A stretch of DNA of 47,262 nt, from NCBI GenBank assembly GCA_900546645.1, contig URDR01000010.1, positions 1-47,262 of the forward strand, in the 5' to 3' direction. The notes beneath the pieces were generated by a model. The model did no database searches. It was not told the DNA's origin and was given only the letters and a program-made list of their open reading frames with translations. Numbering within the stretch: position 1 is the first letter of the stretch; each line of letters opens with the position of its first letter. The position numbers and the translations under genes are program-made. Source of the stretch: an uncultured Bacteroides sp. GTDB taxonomy: Bacteria; Bacteroidota; Bacteroidia; Bacteroidales; Bacteroidaceae. This document shows positions 33,701 through 41,799 of this stretch, in pieces.

Positions 33701-33917
33701 CGTCGATATCCGTAATCGCACCATTCGTGGTCCCCAATTCGAGAACACTTACACCAATTAAGGGTTCGCCTGTCGCATCTACAACAGTTCCCTGCACAGT
33801 AATCTTGTCCGCCTGCTGCATGATAAACAACTCCGGAGCATTACTTGCCGCCAAAGCCGTTCCGCAACCGGACGCCATCATCAGTAAAAATGCTGAAGGT
33901 AATTGCTTAAATTCCAT
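30768..33917 (-). CDS. susC: SusC/RagA-family TonB-linked outer-membrane transporter
   Basis: This 1049-residue protein imports oligosaccharides across the outer membrane with energy from TonB. The N-terminus has a signal-like hydrophobic stretch, then a carboxypeptidase-regulatory-like domain (VQGTVVDATGEPLIGVSVLE to LSYIGYKSIQV, about 40-100). The TonB box region VLEEVVVTALGIKREKKALGYA and the plug domain follow (SKIQLRGANSVTG, PLIVVDGVPMDN, SVLKGASAAALYGSRAGNGVILITTKKG). The long beta-barrel ends in SRSYLFNVTLGF, with the terminal aromatic needed for assembly. No anti-sigma-binding N-terminal extension (STN) is seen, in line with the absence of an ECF sigma pair nearby. Confidence 0.95.
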   Translation of the reverse strand: MEFKQLPSAFLLMMASGCGTALAASNAPELFIMQQADKITVQGTVVDATGEPLIGVSVLELGTTNGAITDIDGKFSLSVASGSKLELSYIGYKSIQVEAKADLGVITLSEDTEVLEEVVVTALGIKREKKALGYAMQEVKGESLVASREANIANALSGKIAGVQITRSSNGPGGSSKIQLRGANSVTGMNQPLIVVDGVPMDNFTGSDNADFYNPSLDMGNGLSDINPEDIESMSVLKGASAAALYGSRAGNGVILITTKKGTKREGLGITVSASVSAETIFMKPNMQKSFGQGTNGAYNQEAGTSWGPAMGSEYTFNGQNRVMQYFDNIDSYFNVGTNLTESVSFQQQFDKTAVYASATRMDDSSKIPGAKLDRTNFTLRASSTFGKDDRWSFDGKIQYINTGAENRPLLGKNDSNAFLTIYQLPASLDIRDFSNPLDEDGNMYWWSPKGLNPYWLEKYNLNEDSRSRFLLNASLKYKFTDWLNLELRAGSDMYFTESTAKVYAGAKNLNNGNSSYELNEQRFYENNFSFLLSAQKDNLIDKIGVTATFGGNLMERKSTGLKNRAGLLTVPNLFNINNSSNADRTVTETYSHRKINSLYGTLGLNYNGWIFLDATFRNDWSSTLSKENRSFFYPSVSLSWVITDMLNKIEKPLPEWVTYAKARASFAQVGNDMDPYQLYNSCEIGSDRWGNTTAKPGDTKYDATVRSELISSWEAGLEMKFFNNRLGFDLAWYKSNAERQLMKVPMNEMSGFKNKIINAGNIQNSGIELMINARPVETADFSWDTQINFSKNNNKVLELGPGIPKYELGGAAELKVYAVAGGNYGEIWGTRFARVEDVNSPYYGKLILNDAGLPTTDGQIYKIGDQQPDCMLGWNNTFSYKGFTLGFQIDGRLGGDIYSYTNYSLQVNGRAEVTAPNGARDKFVVDGVIADGNGGYKVNTIEVTPQQYWSKGIGTGNTGIGEANIYDGTNIRLRNVSLNYSFPREMLKKTCFQQVKMGVSVNNVWMIYSDMEGIDPESVMVANTNATGFEFGASPTSRSYLFNVTLGF

Positions 33918-34080
33918 AGATTAGCATTTTATTAATTAAAAATAGAAAATAAAACACTACCTTTTATCAAACGTCACTTCCGTATAGCTTCGCCATCAAT
34001 GGCAGCAAAACTGATTCTAAAAGATTTGTTTAACCAAAGGTAGATTAGTTTAGTTTTTGTTTAATTGTTTAAAAATCGCG

Positions 34081-34111
34081 CAAAAATAATAATATTATTT
34101 AGCGAAACAAA
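34081..34111 (-). promoter_or_regulatory. Consensus promoter of susCD
   Basis: Minus strand: TTTG (34111-34108), exactly 19 nt, TATTTTTG (34088-34081) is a full match to the Bacteroides consensus. It gives a leader of about 155 nt. A second -7-like box, TACCTTTG (34042-34035), lies downstream without a good -33. Confidence 0.75.
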
Positions 34112-34140
34112 AGGTAAGTTCAAAAAAAATGCATTAACGT

Positions 34141-34152
34141 TGTTAATTAACA
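34141..34152. promoter_or_regulatory. Perfect palindrome upstream of the susC promoter
   Basis: TGTTAATTAACA is a 12-bp perfect palindrome centred about 37 bp before the -33 box; it is a possible site for an activator. The rest of 34153-34430 shows no gene. Confidence 0.3.
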
Positions 34153-34430
34153 AATAACCTTCATCACCAATTCATCCTATTTGCTTAACTTCATGAAAAA
34201 GCCCCGTTGGCATTTTGACATCTTGCAAATTCATCGCTTCAAGACTCGCCTAGCTGTCGTTCCAAATCAAAATAGTCTGTTTTTCTAAAAAATCAGATTC
34301 AGTATTAAACTATACCTCAACAACTTAACGCTAACAATTAACATTATATAACACAAAACCAGATAAGTACAGCAAGACTTTCATCTCGCAAAACCTGCCT
34401 TTTCATCTGACATTCCTTGATGCTGATTTA

Positions 34431-34517
34431 AAACTCCATGATGTTTTCAAAAAACGCCTCGATGTTTTCATGAAAACGCTTTGATGTTTTCATCCAAACG
34501 CCAAGGCATTTTCTGTA
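34431..34517. repeat. Tandem array of four 21-22 bp units
   Basis: Units start at 34431, 34452, 34474 and 34496, with a consensus close to AAACGCCTCGATGTTTTCAT. Each has AAAC(G) and GTTTT arms in opposite orientation. Period, arm sequence (AAACG...GTTTT) and orientation match the array at 11368-11433. Confidence 0.7.
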
Positions 34518-34595
34518 TATATTTTCATTATACAGACTTAAAGCTGCCAATTTCATGCATATATCATCACGTTTTCTCCTTCCCCCTCGTTCAAG

Positions 34596-34646
34596 AAAAA
34601 AAATAATCCGGCACAGAAAGCAATTTCTCACTTTCCATGCCGGATT
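34596..34646 (-). terminator. Terminator of the glycogen operon
   Basis: Minus strand: AATCCGGCA pairs with TGCCGGATT, with an inner GAAAG/CTTTC stem, followed by ATTTTTTTTTC. It lies about 45 nt after the phosphorylase stop. Confidence 0.85.
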
Positions 34647-34689
34647 GATTATCTATAATACTTTTTCCTGTCTTTTCTAAAAACGAGAA

Positions 34690-37257
34690 TTATCTGTTAA
34701 ACCAACGTACATAACAGAAATCTTGGCGATGAGCCAAATCTGCATGTTTCGGGAACATACGGTAAGAAACCTTGAAGCTTCCTGAATTAGAAAGCGAACA
34801 TACCACACTGAAGGTATGGAGGTCGCCCTCGCGCTTAACCATTTCCATCGGATTAACTTCGTAGATATATTCCTTGCCTTCTGCATTGGTATAAGTAACT
34901 ACCTGTTCAATGCCTACTGCATCATTCAAGCCTTTTTCGTCGACTACACAAGTCACTGTATAATCTTTACCGCTTTCCAGCTTACCCTGACACATATCCT
35001 GAGTTTCTTCAAGTGATACAATCTGGATGTCATTCCATTTTGCAGCAACTTCTTCTTTCCATGCAGACAACGCCTTAGCCTTAGCAAAGTTATTTGCAGC
35101 CAAGTCATTGAAACGTACAGCTTCTTTGGTATAGAATTTTGAATAATAATCATCCAGCTGACGTTTCATAGTATAATGAGGAGCAACCTGAGCGATAGAG
35201 TTTTTGATTGTCTTAATCCAGCCTTCAGAATAACCCTTCTTGTTACGAGCGTAATACAAAGGCAAGATTTCAGTTTCAAGAATACTGTAAATAGTAGCAG
35301 CATCCAACTGGTCTTGATATTCCTGATTCTGGTAAGTACGTTTTTCAGTCAAAGCCCATCCTGCACCTTCACGGTAGCCTTCCAGCCACCATCCGTCAAG
35401 AACAGAGAAGTTAACAATACCATTCATCAATGCCTTCTCACCAGATGTACCCGATGCTTCCAACGGACGAGTCGGAGTATTCATCCAAATATCTACACCC
35501 GAAACTAAGCGACGAGCCAACTTCATGTCGTAGTTTTCGAGGAAGATAATCTTACCCATAAATTCCGGACGACGTGAAATTTCTACAATTTTCTTAATCA
35601 GTCCTTGTCCGGCTCCATCGTGCGGATGCGCCTTACCGGCAAACAAGAATTGCACCGGATAATCAGGATTATTCACAATCTTAGCCAAACGGTCAAGGTC
35701 AGTAAACAGCAAGTGAGCACGTTTATATGTTGCAAAACGACGAGCGAAACCAATCAACAATGCGTTAGGGTTAATCTTATCCATCAAAGTAACCACGCGT
35801 GAAGGGTCTCCCTGGTTTTTCAACCATGTGTCACGATACTGGTTACGCACATAGTTAATCAACTTATTCTTCAATGCAACGCGAGTGTTCCAGATTTCTT
35901 CATCGGGCACACTGTAAATCTTTTCCCAAATTTTCGGGTTAGACTGATCGTTCATGAAGTTTTTGTCGAAATATTTATTATAAAGAGCTTTCCATTCAGA
36001 AGCACACCAAGTCGGGAAGTGTACACCATTGGTTACATATCCCACGTGATTTTCTTCTGCGAAATAACCTTTCCAGATTCCGGCAAACATTTCCTGAGAA
36101 ACCTTTCCGTGCAACCAGCTTACACCATTTACCTCCTGGCAAGTGTTGCAGGCAAATGTTGACATACAGAAGCGTTCGTTCGGATCACCCGGATTGATAC
36201 GGCCCAAATCCATCAATTCCTGCCATGAAATGCCCATACGTTGCGGATATCCGCCCATATATTTACCAAACAAGCCCTCATCGAAATAGTCGTGACCTGC
36301 CGGAACCGGAGTATGTACGGTATAAAGAGAAGAAGCGCGGACCACATTCAAAGCTTCTTCGAATGACATGCCACCTTCTACATAGTCGCACAGACGCTGT
36401 ACGTTACATAATGCAGCATGACCTTCATTACAGTGATAGATGTCTTTCTTGATACCTAAACGTTTAAGTAAAAGTACACCACCGATACCCAACAGGATTT
36501 CCTGTTTCAAGCGGTTTTCCCAGTCACCACCGTAAAGCTGGAAAGTGATTGAGCGGTCGAATTCACTGTTCATCTCATTATCTGTATCCAACAGATACAA
36601 AGGAACACGACCTACATTTACTCTCCATACATAAGCGTGAACATAGTAATCTAAGTATGGTACGTCCAATACCAATGGAAGTCCGTTCTCGTCGTTTACG
36701 CGCTCAAGAGGAAGGCTGCCGAAGTTTTGAGCTTCATAGTTGGCAATCTGCTGACCGTCCATTGACAAGCTTTGGCTGAAATAGCCGTAACGGTAAAGGA
36801 ATCCTACCGCACACATATTTACATTGCTGTCTGAAGCTTCTTTCAGATAGTCACCGGCAAGAACGCCCAAACCACCTGAATAAATCTTCAATACGTGAGT
36901 CAAGCCATATTCCATACAGAAATAAGCTACAGACGGACGGCTTTCATTCGGCTTTTCTGCCATATAAGCTTTAAACTTGTCATAAATCGTATTGATACGC
37001 ATCAATACATCTTTATCTGCAGATAAATCTTCAAGTTTTTCGTAGCTCAAACGTTCTAAAAGAGCAACCGGATTCTGACCCACTACATTCCATAATTCCG
37101 GGTCAAGTTCCTTAAACATTTCAGTTGCTTCATCGTTCCAAGCCCACCAAATATTGCGAGCCATTTCCTCCAACATTTTCAGAGATTCCGGAATGCGAGA
37201 TTTTACGTTTACCTCTTTCCAGACAGGAGCATTCACATAATTAGTTTTGACTTTCAT
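34690..37257 (-). CDS. glgP: Glycogen/alpha-glucan phosphorylase, family GT35
   Basis: This 855-residue cytosolic enzyme releases glucose-1-phosphate from glycogen. It has the short-phosphorylase form: NIWWAWNDEA (35-44), VAYFCMEYGL (110-119), the glycine-rich YSGGLGVLAGDYLKEASD (126-143), HCNEGHAA (275-282), FARRFATYKRAHLL (504-517), and the PLP-attachment segment EASGTSGEKALMNG with K608. Relatives usually have Met in place of the Glu before that Lys. It lies 37 bp behind the synthase gene and is transcribed with it, pairing synthesis and breakdown of storage glycogen. Confidence 0.93.
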   Translation of the reverse strand: MKVKTNYVNAPVWKEVNVKSRIPESLKMLEEMARNIWWAWNDEATEMFKELDPELWNVVGQNPVALLERLSYEKLEDLSADKDVLMRINTIYDKFKAYMAEKPNESRPSVAYFCMEYGLTHVLKIYSGGLGVLAGDYLKEASDSNVNMCAVGFLYRYGYFSQSLSMDGQQIANYEAQNFGSLPLERVNDENGLPLVLDVPYLDYYVHAYVWRVNVGRVPLYLLDTDNEMNSEFDRSITFQLYGGDWENRLKQEILLGIGGVLLLKRLGIKKDIYHCNEGHAALCNVQRLCDYVEGGMSFEEALNVVRASSLYTVHTPVPAGHDYFDEGLFGKYMGGYPQRMGISWQELMDLGRINPGDPNERFCMSTFACNTCQEVNGVSWLHGKVSQEMFAGIWKGYFAEENHVGYVTNGVHFPTWCASEWKALYNKYFDKNFMNDQSNPKIWEKIYSVPDEEIWNTRVALKNKLINYVRNQYRDTWLKNQGDPSRVVTLMDKINPNALLIGFARRFATYKRAHLLFTDLDRLAKIVNNPDYPVQFLFAGKAHPHDGAGQGLIKKIVEISRRPEFMGKIIFLENYDMKLARRLVSGVDIWMNTPTRPLEASGTSGEKALMNGIVNFSVLDGWWLEGYREGAGWALTEKRTYQNQEYQDQLDAATIYSILETEILPLYYARNKKGYSEGWIKTIKNSIAQVAPHYTMKRQLDDYYSKFYTKEAVRFNDLAANNFAKAKALSAWKEEVAAKWNDIQIVSLEETQDMCQGKLESGKDYTVTCVVDEKGLNDAVGIEQVVTYTNAEGKEYIYEVNPMEMVKREGDLHTFSVVCSLSNSGSFKVSYRMFPKHADLAHRQDFCYVRWFNR

Positions 37258-37294
37258 ATCTTTTGTATTTAATGTAAATAATCTGTTTGTTTTT

Positions 37295-38965
37295 TTATTT
37301 TAAAGACTGACGCTGCATTGCTTTGCGCAGTGCTACATCGTATGCTTCATAATAACGGCTGATAAAGTGTTTCCACAGTGCTTTCTCTGCAATGGCTGCA
37401 GCATTTTTGCGAATTTTTTCAATTTCTTTTGCCGGCAGAGAAGAAAACTCATCGATAGTGTCACGAATGGCGTCTGCCACTTCCGAATAGTTATAATCAG
37501 TACGGTGAATCACCTTTACACCATCCTGAAGGGTTCCTTCATGGCCTTTCAATGCATTTACCCAAAGGCCGAAACCTGCCAGATCTGTCGTTATAGTAGG
37601 CACTTTAAATGCTATGCTTTCAAGCGGAGTGTATCCCCATGGTTCATAATAAGAGGGATAAACAGTCAGGTCAGCCCCAATAATCAAATCATAATACGGC
37701 ACATTTAAGATGCCGTCATTTCCGTCTTGATAACACGGAACAAAAATAACCTTCACCTTTGAATCGGCAGCATTCGACATATTTAAATATTTCAACATGT
37801 CAAGCACCTGGTCGTGACTCATGTTATGCAGCCAATGCGTCAAGAATGGACATTCAAGAGGTGTGGTAAACTCTTCTTTGCTGTTTAAGCGAGTAGCTAA
37901 ATCCTCTCTCACCTCTCCTACCCATCCGGGTACATTAACAAAAGCCAAAACTTCTTTCTTCAGGCTTTTATCGCGGGTCAAACGGTTCAAAGCCTCCAGA
38001 TAAACATTGATGCCTTTGTTTTTAAACTCATAACGTCCACTTGTCCCCACAATCAGGGTATCATCACCCAGATTTGTTCCCAAAAGTTTATTAGCTACAT
38101 TAAGCAAAACATTTCTGGCTTTCTGACGCTTTACACTAAAGTTTCTTCCTTTGGGTACAAAGTCATCTTCAAAACCATTCATCAGAACCACATCAGCCTC
38201 TTTGTCTAATAATTCTTTACATTCATTATTGGTAATATCGCTTACGGTTGTAAAACAGTCTACATGGTGAGCTGTCTGCTTTTCAATCGAATGTTTTGAC
38301 TCCATATTAAGCTCACGTGCCATTTGGTCGCCATTATAAGCAAACAAATAATCATATAACGGTTTATTGTTCCCGGCAATAGAGCGGCCTATTGAAGTAG
38401 CATGGGTAGTAAAAATTGTTGCAATCGAAGGGACATGCTTCTGCAGATACAAAGCCCCCAGACCAGTCATCCACTCATGCGCCTGATAAATAACTTTATC
38501 TGTCATTACCAGATTAAAGCGATAGTAGCTTTCCACTACTTTACCTGCGGCATATGAAAACATAGAGGCTTCATCATAGTCGCCATAAGCATGGAGTGAA
38601 TCTACTTGATAATCTTCCCATGCCTGAGTATAAATTTCATTCTTTATCTGAAAGAAAGGTGTAAAGTTAACAAGAATGGCTATAGGATGTCCGGGAATAT
38701 TCCAACGCCCGATTCGAACCTGTAAGTTGTCTTCACTTTGTGCATGTTCTCTCCATGCTCTCAACAGTTCTTCATCCTCATCAAACAAAGGATTTTCTTT
38801 TTCTCCTTCTCCAAAATCCGGTCCTATAAAAAAAACCCGGTCTGGGAAAGCATCCTGCAGTGTCTTTGCCCGAGTGGAAAGTACAGTGTAAATACCACCG
38901 ACTTTATTACAAACCTCCCAACTCGACTCAAAAATATAATCAGGAACTAAAAGGTGTTTATTCAT
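37295..38965 (-). CDS. Glycogen synthase, GT3 (eukaryotic-like) family
   Basis: This 556-residue cytosolic glycosyltransferase builds alpha-1,4-glucan. The N-terminal FESSWEVCNKVGGIYTVLSTRA (13-34) is the GT3 signature, followed by FFIGPDFGEGEKENPLF, HEWMTGLGALYLQKH and THATSIGRSIAG. The C-terminal half has GTSGRYEFKNKGINVYLEAL and the donor-site segment YPSYYEPWGYTPLESIAFKVPTITTDLAGFG. GT3 enzymes usually take UDP-glucose; bacterial GlgA (GT5) uses ADP-glucose. It is the first gene of the glycogen operon. Confidence 0.9.
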   Translation of the reverse strand: MNKHLLVPDYIFESSWEVCNKVGGIYTVLSTRAKTLQDAFPDRVFFIGPDFGEGEKENPLFDEDEELLRAWREHAQSEDNLQVRIGRWNIPGHPIAILVNFTPFFQIKNEIYTQAWEDYQVDSLHAYGDYDEASMFSYAAGKVVESYYRFNLVMTDKVIYQAHEWMTGLGALYLQKHVPSIATIFTTHATSIGRSIAGNNKPLYDYLFAYNGDQMARELNMESKHSIEKQTAHHVDCFTTVSDITNNECKELLDKEADVVLMNGFEDDFVPKGRNFSVKRQKARNVLLNVANKLLGTNLGDDTLIVGTSGRYEFKNKGINVYLEALNRLTRDKSLKKEVLAFVNVPGWVGEVREDLATRLNSKEEFTTPLECPFLTHWLHNMSHDQVLDMLKYLNMSNAADSKVKVIFVPCYQDGNDGILNVPYYDLIIGADLTVYPSYYEPWGYTPLESIAFKVPTITTDLAGFGLWVNALKGHEGTLQDGVKVIHRTDYNYSEVADAIRDTIDEFSSLPAKEIEKIRKNAAAIAEKALWKHFISRYYEAYDVALRKAMQRQSLK

Positions 38966-38992
38966 CTCATCTAATATTTTCTAAATCAGACG

Positions 38993-39000
38993 CAAATTTA
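38993..39000 (-). promoter_or_regulatory. -7 box of the glycogen operon
   Basis: TAAATTTG on the minus strand matches TAnnTTTG, with TTTC 19 nt upstream as a near -33 box. The transcript would have a leader of about 20 nt. Confidence 0.55.
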
Positions 39001-39169
39001 CAAAAAAACATTGAGCGCGGAAAGAAAGAGCTTTAGTTTTTTCACCCATAAGAGCCATATTAAATAAAAGATTTATGCTCTCTTTTCAGCTATTGAATCG
39101 AAACATTTATCTAACTGTAGCAAAACTTGTTTTTTCTTTTAACAACTTACTTTATAATATCTATAGAAT

Positions 39170-39214
39170 AAAAGATGATATTTCAAGTAATAAAAAATTA
39201 AAATATCATCTTTT
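39170..39214. terminator. AT-rich perfect stem-loop in the 530-bp gap before the glycogen operon
   Basis: AAAAGATGATATTT (39170-39183) pairs perfectly over 14 bp with AAATATCATCTTTT (39201-39214), with T after it on the plus strand. No gene is recognised in 39001-39424; this is the only clear structure in that gap. Confidence 0.4.
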
Positions 39215-39424
39215 TACCTCCTGTCTCCTCAAACTTTTCAGATTAAACAGATTAGTTTTCCTTTTTTTTAAATCTTCAGAGTGCCTCTTCTTTCTATCCA
39301 ATAAAAGCTCAAATGCAGAGAGATACTTCCACTAAAAAACGAACCTTTCTGGTAATCTGACTTGCCTTAGCTCGTTAGTCTGTTGTTTGCCCTATAATTG
39401 CAAGATGAGACAGATAGGTATAGC

Positions 39425-39469
39425 AAAAAGTCCGCCCACACAAGCCTCATGCTTGTCGGGACGGACTTT
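39425..39469 (-). terminator. Terminator of the V-ATPase operon
   Basis: Minus strand: AAAGTCCG...GACAAGC, loop ATGAG, GCTTGT...CGGACTTTTT. This long stem with a T-run ends about 30 nt after the subunit K stop. Confidence 0.85.
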
Positions 39470-39500
39470 CATTTCAAAATCAAATTTTTGTCTGCTAAAC

Positions 39501-39962
39501 TTATACCAATGCTGAACCCATCAAGAAGGTTGCAGCCAAAGCAACGATTGCATACAATTCGGGGAATACAGCAAGAATCAATGTATTGCCAAATACATTA
39601 TATCCTTGTCCGATTGCTGCAATACCATTGGCACAAACTTGTCCCTGACGAATTGCTGAGAATAAGGCAACCAATCCTAAACCGATACCTGAACCAAGAA
39701 CTGCACATGCCTGGACTCCGGTGATTTCAGGAGTCAACACACCAAAAATACTCTGGAACATAAAGTAGCCGGCGAAACCATACAATCCCTGTGTACCGGG
39801 AAGGGCTGTCAACACCAAGAAGTTACCAAATGCACCGTCATTTTTCTTTAGGGCACCGATTGAAGCATTACCGGCAATGGTTACACCATATGCACTACCA
39901 ATACCAGACAAACCAACCATAATTGCGATGCCAACGTAGGCAATCAAAAGATTCATTTCCAT
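39501..39962 (-). CDS. V-type ATPase rotor subunit K (proteolipid)
   Basis: This 153-residue protein has four membrane helices as two fused hairpins, forming the membrane rotor ring. The first hairpin has ALPGTQGLYGF (53-63), the second FSAIRQGQV (101-109) and FPELYAIVAL (133-142). Compared with Enterococcus hirae NtpK, the Na+ ligands Leu61, Thr64, Gln65, Gln110 and Glu139 correspond to L54, T57, Q58, Q106 and E135, all conserved. Only the second hairpin has the carboxylate, as in NtpK. It is the last gene of the operon. Confidence 0.92.
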   Translation of the reverse strand: MEMNLLIAYVGIAIMVGLSGIGSAYGVTIAGNASIGALKKNDGAFGNFLVLTALPGTQGLYGFAGYFMFQSIFGVLTPEITGVQACAVLGSGIGLGLVALFSAIRQGQVCANGIAAIGQGYNVFGNTLILAVFPELYAIVALAATFLMGSALV

Positions 39963-39993
39963 AATTCGTTATTTTTAAATTTTAATTTTACGT

Positions 39994-41799
39994 TTACTTT
40001 TTAAAAGGCTTATATTCTTTGCCGCCGCCTTCGTAACCGGCATTCTTAAAGAACTCCACAAATGTAAGACGCATGGGGTGAACCATCGCTCCTAATACAT
40101 TCATGAAAATATTAATGGCATGACCAATGACAAATATCAGCACCATTACAATAGGGCCGGCTATTACATTGTCCGGGCTCATTCCTACAGCTAAGCTATT
40201 AAACACGCTGGCCAAAATACCTCCGGATAATCCTAAGGCAAACAGACGGACATAAGAAAGAATATCTCCTAATAATCCGGTTGCCATATTATAGCTATCC
40301 CATAAACCTAAGCCTAAGTTTACAAAGATATTTTTATCCGGACTATTATATAAGTAAGCCATCAAACCTCCCAATACAAGGAATATCAGATGAATATTAC
40401 CGCCCATCGACATGAATCCCGGTGCTGCAAAGGCAATGGCTGTACTGACTAATATCAGTAACCATCCGATGGTTCCCACCGCATATTTGAATCCAAATTG
40501 AATAGACTGATTCACAGCTTTCAGTATCATACCGAAAATAATCTGCACACCACCCAATATCAACGAAAGATTAAACATCTGCTGGTTATCCAATGAAATG
40601 GTTTCTTTCAGACTTTGGAAGAAAGGTAGCTGGATTTCATATAAATTAAATCCGAAACACGTGCCTGTCAAAAGTCCACAAGCCATGGTTGAAACTCCCA
40701 ATAGCTGTACCAAAGTCAGTACCGGCTTCATCGTGGCTGTTATATTTTTTGCTATCAAACGGTAAATCGTTACAGCCAATAACATAAACAAGCCATATCC
40801 CGAATCGCCCAAACATAAGCCGAAGAAGAGCATAAAGAATGGAGCAAAAAATGGAGTTAAGTCCAACTCATTATACTTCGGGAGCATATATAAGCGCATA
40901 ATCGGCTCAAATAACCGGAAGAAACCTTTATTATTCAAACAAATAGGAACATTTTCTTCTGGTTTCGGCTCTGCTATTTCATAATAGACTTCCGATTCAG
41001 ACAAGAAGTGTTTGATTTCTTCCACACGCTCAGAAGGAGCCCATCCTTCAAGTAGCATCAGTTTGTTATCAGCCAACGCATCAGTACTCAAAACAACTTT
41101 CGAGAATTCAATTTGGGCATGTAAATCTACTTGAGCAGCTTGCAAATCTGGTATCACCGTTTCCGCGAGCTGTTTCAGGCGAGTATCTATCTGTTCCTGC
41201 TCCTTATGAATCATTTCCAAGCGTTCCTTCAAAGAAGAGAGTGAGGTTTCAGGCAACCTTGCTGCCTCCACATCTAATTCCACCATTAAATGGTTAGGGG
41301 TAATGGTCACAAAATAGACCTTTGCTCCCACACGGTTTATGACAACCGCATTATACTTATCTATCCACTCTTGGCTAAACTGTTTATCAGAGCAGAGGTA
41401 GAAACCAATCTGGTAACCAGCGTCATGAAGGCGCTTAACATTTTTCAAGTCAAAATCTCCCCAGGGTTCCAACAAAGCAAGTTCTTTTTCTGCAGTCTGT
41501 AAACGCTGTGACAGATGTTGATCCTCCTGCTGCAAAGTCTCTACAGCAAGCAAGGCTTCTTTTCCTTTTAATACATCACCCTGATTGTGAACAGCTGTTC
41601 CGTTTAGACCCTGCAAAAATTTAATCGCTGAAGCATAACGAGATGACCAGCGAATACTTTCTTGCAAAGCTGAATTTTCGGCTGCTCCCTGCGACTTCAT
41701 CAGCACATGTATTACCCCCAAGTCACGAATATGATTCAAAAAAGCATCGTATTCTTTATGATATACCAAAAAGGTAAGTTTCTTCATCTTAGCAATCAT
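39994..41799 (-). CDS. V-type ATPase subunit I (stator/a-like)
   Basis: This 601-residue protein forms the static ion half-channel. The N-terminal half (about 1-310) is soluble with coiled-coil segments (QEDQHLSQRLQTAEKELALLE, LKERLEMIHKEQEQIDTRLKQL). The C-terminal half has about seven to eight membrane helices, including FMLFFGLCLGDSGYGL and GDILSYVRLFALGLSGGIL, the segment carrying the conserved arginine. It overlaps subunit D by 4 bp (ATGA). Confidence 0.92.
   Translation of the reverse strand: MIAKMKKLTFLVYHKEYDAFLNHIRDLGVIHVLMKSQGAAENSALQESIRWSSRYASAIKFLQGLNGTAVHNQGDVLKGKEALLAVETLQQEDQHLSQRLQTAEKELALLEPWGDFDLKNVKRLHDAGYQIGFYLCSDKQFSQEWIDKYNAVVINRVGAKVYFVTITPNHLMVELDVEAARLPETSLSSLKERLEMIHKEQEQIDTRLKQLAETVIPDLQAAQVDLHAQIEFSKVVLSTDALADNKLMLLEGWAPSERVEEIKHFLSESEVYYEIAEPKPEENVPICLNNKGFFRLFEPIMRLYMLPKYNELDLTPFFAPFFMLFFGLCLGDSGYGLFMLLAVTIYRLIAKNITATMKPVLTLVQLLGVSTMACGLLTGTCFGFNLYEIQLPFFQSLKETISLDNQQMFNLSLILGGVQIIFGMILKAVNQSIQFGFKYAVGTIGWLLILVSTAIAFAAPGFMSMGGNIHLIFLVLGGLMAYLYNSPDKNIFVNLGLGLWDSYNMATGLLGDILSYVRLFALGLSGGILASVFNSLAVGMSPDNVIAGPIVMVLIFVIGHAINIFMNVLGAMVHPMRLTFVEFFKNAGYEGGGKEYKPFKK

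Noticed and set aside
34428..34631. 67-codon ORF on the minus strand after glgP
   Set aside because: It spans part of the glycogen terminator and the repeat array and has no protein features.
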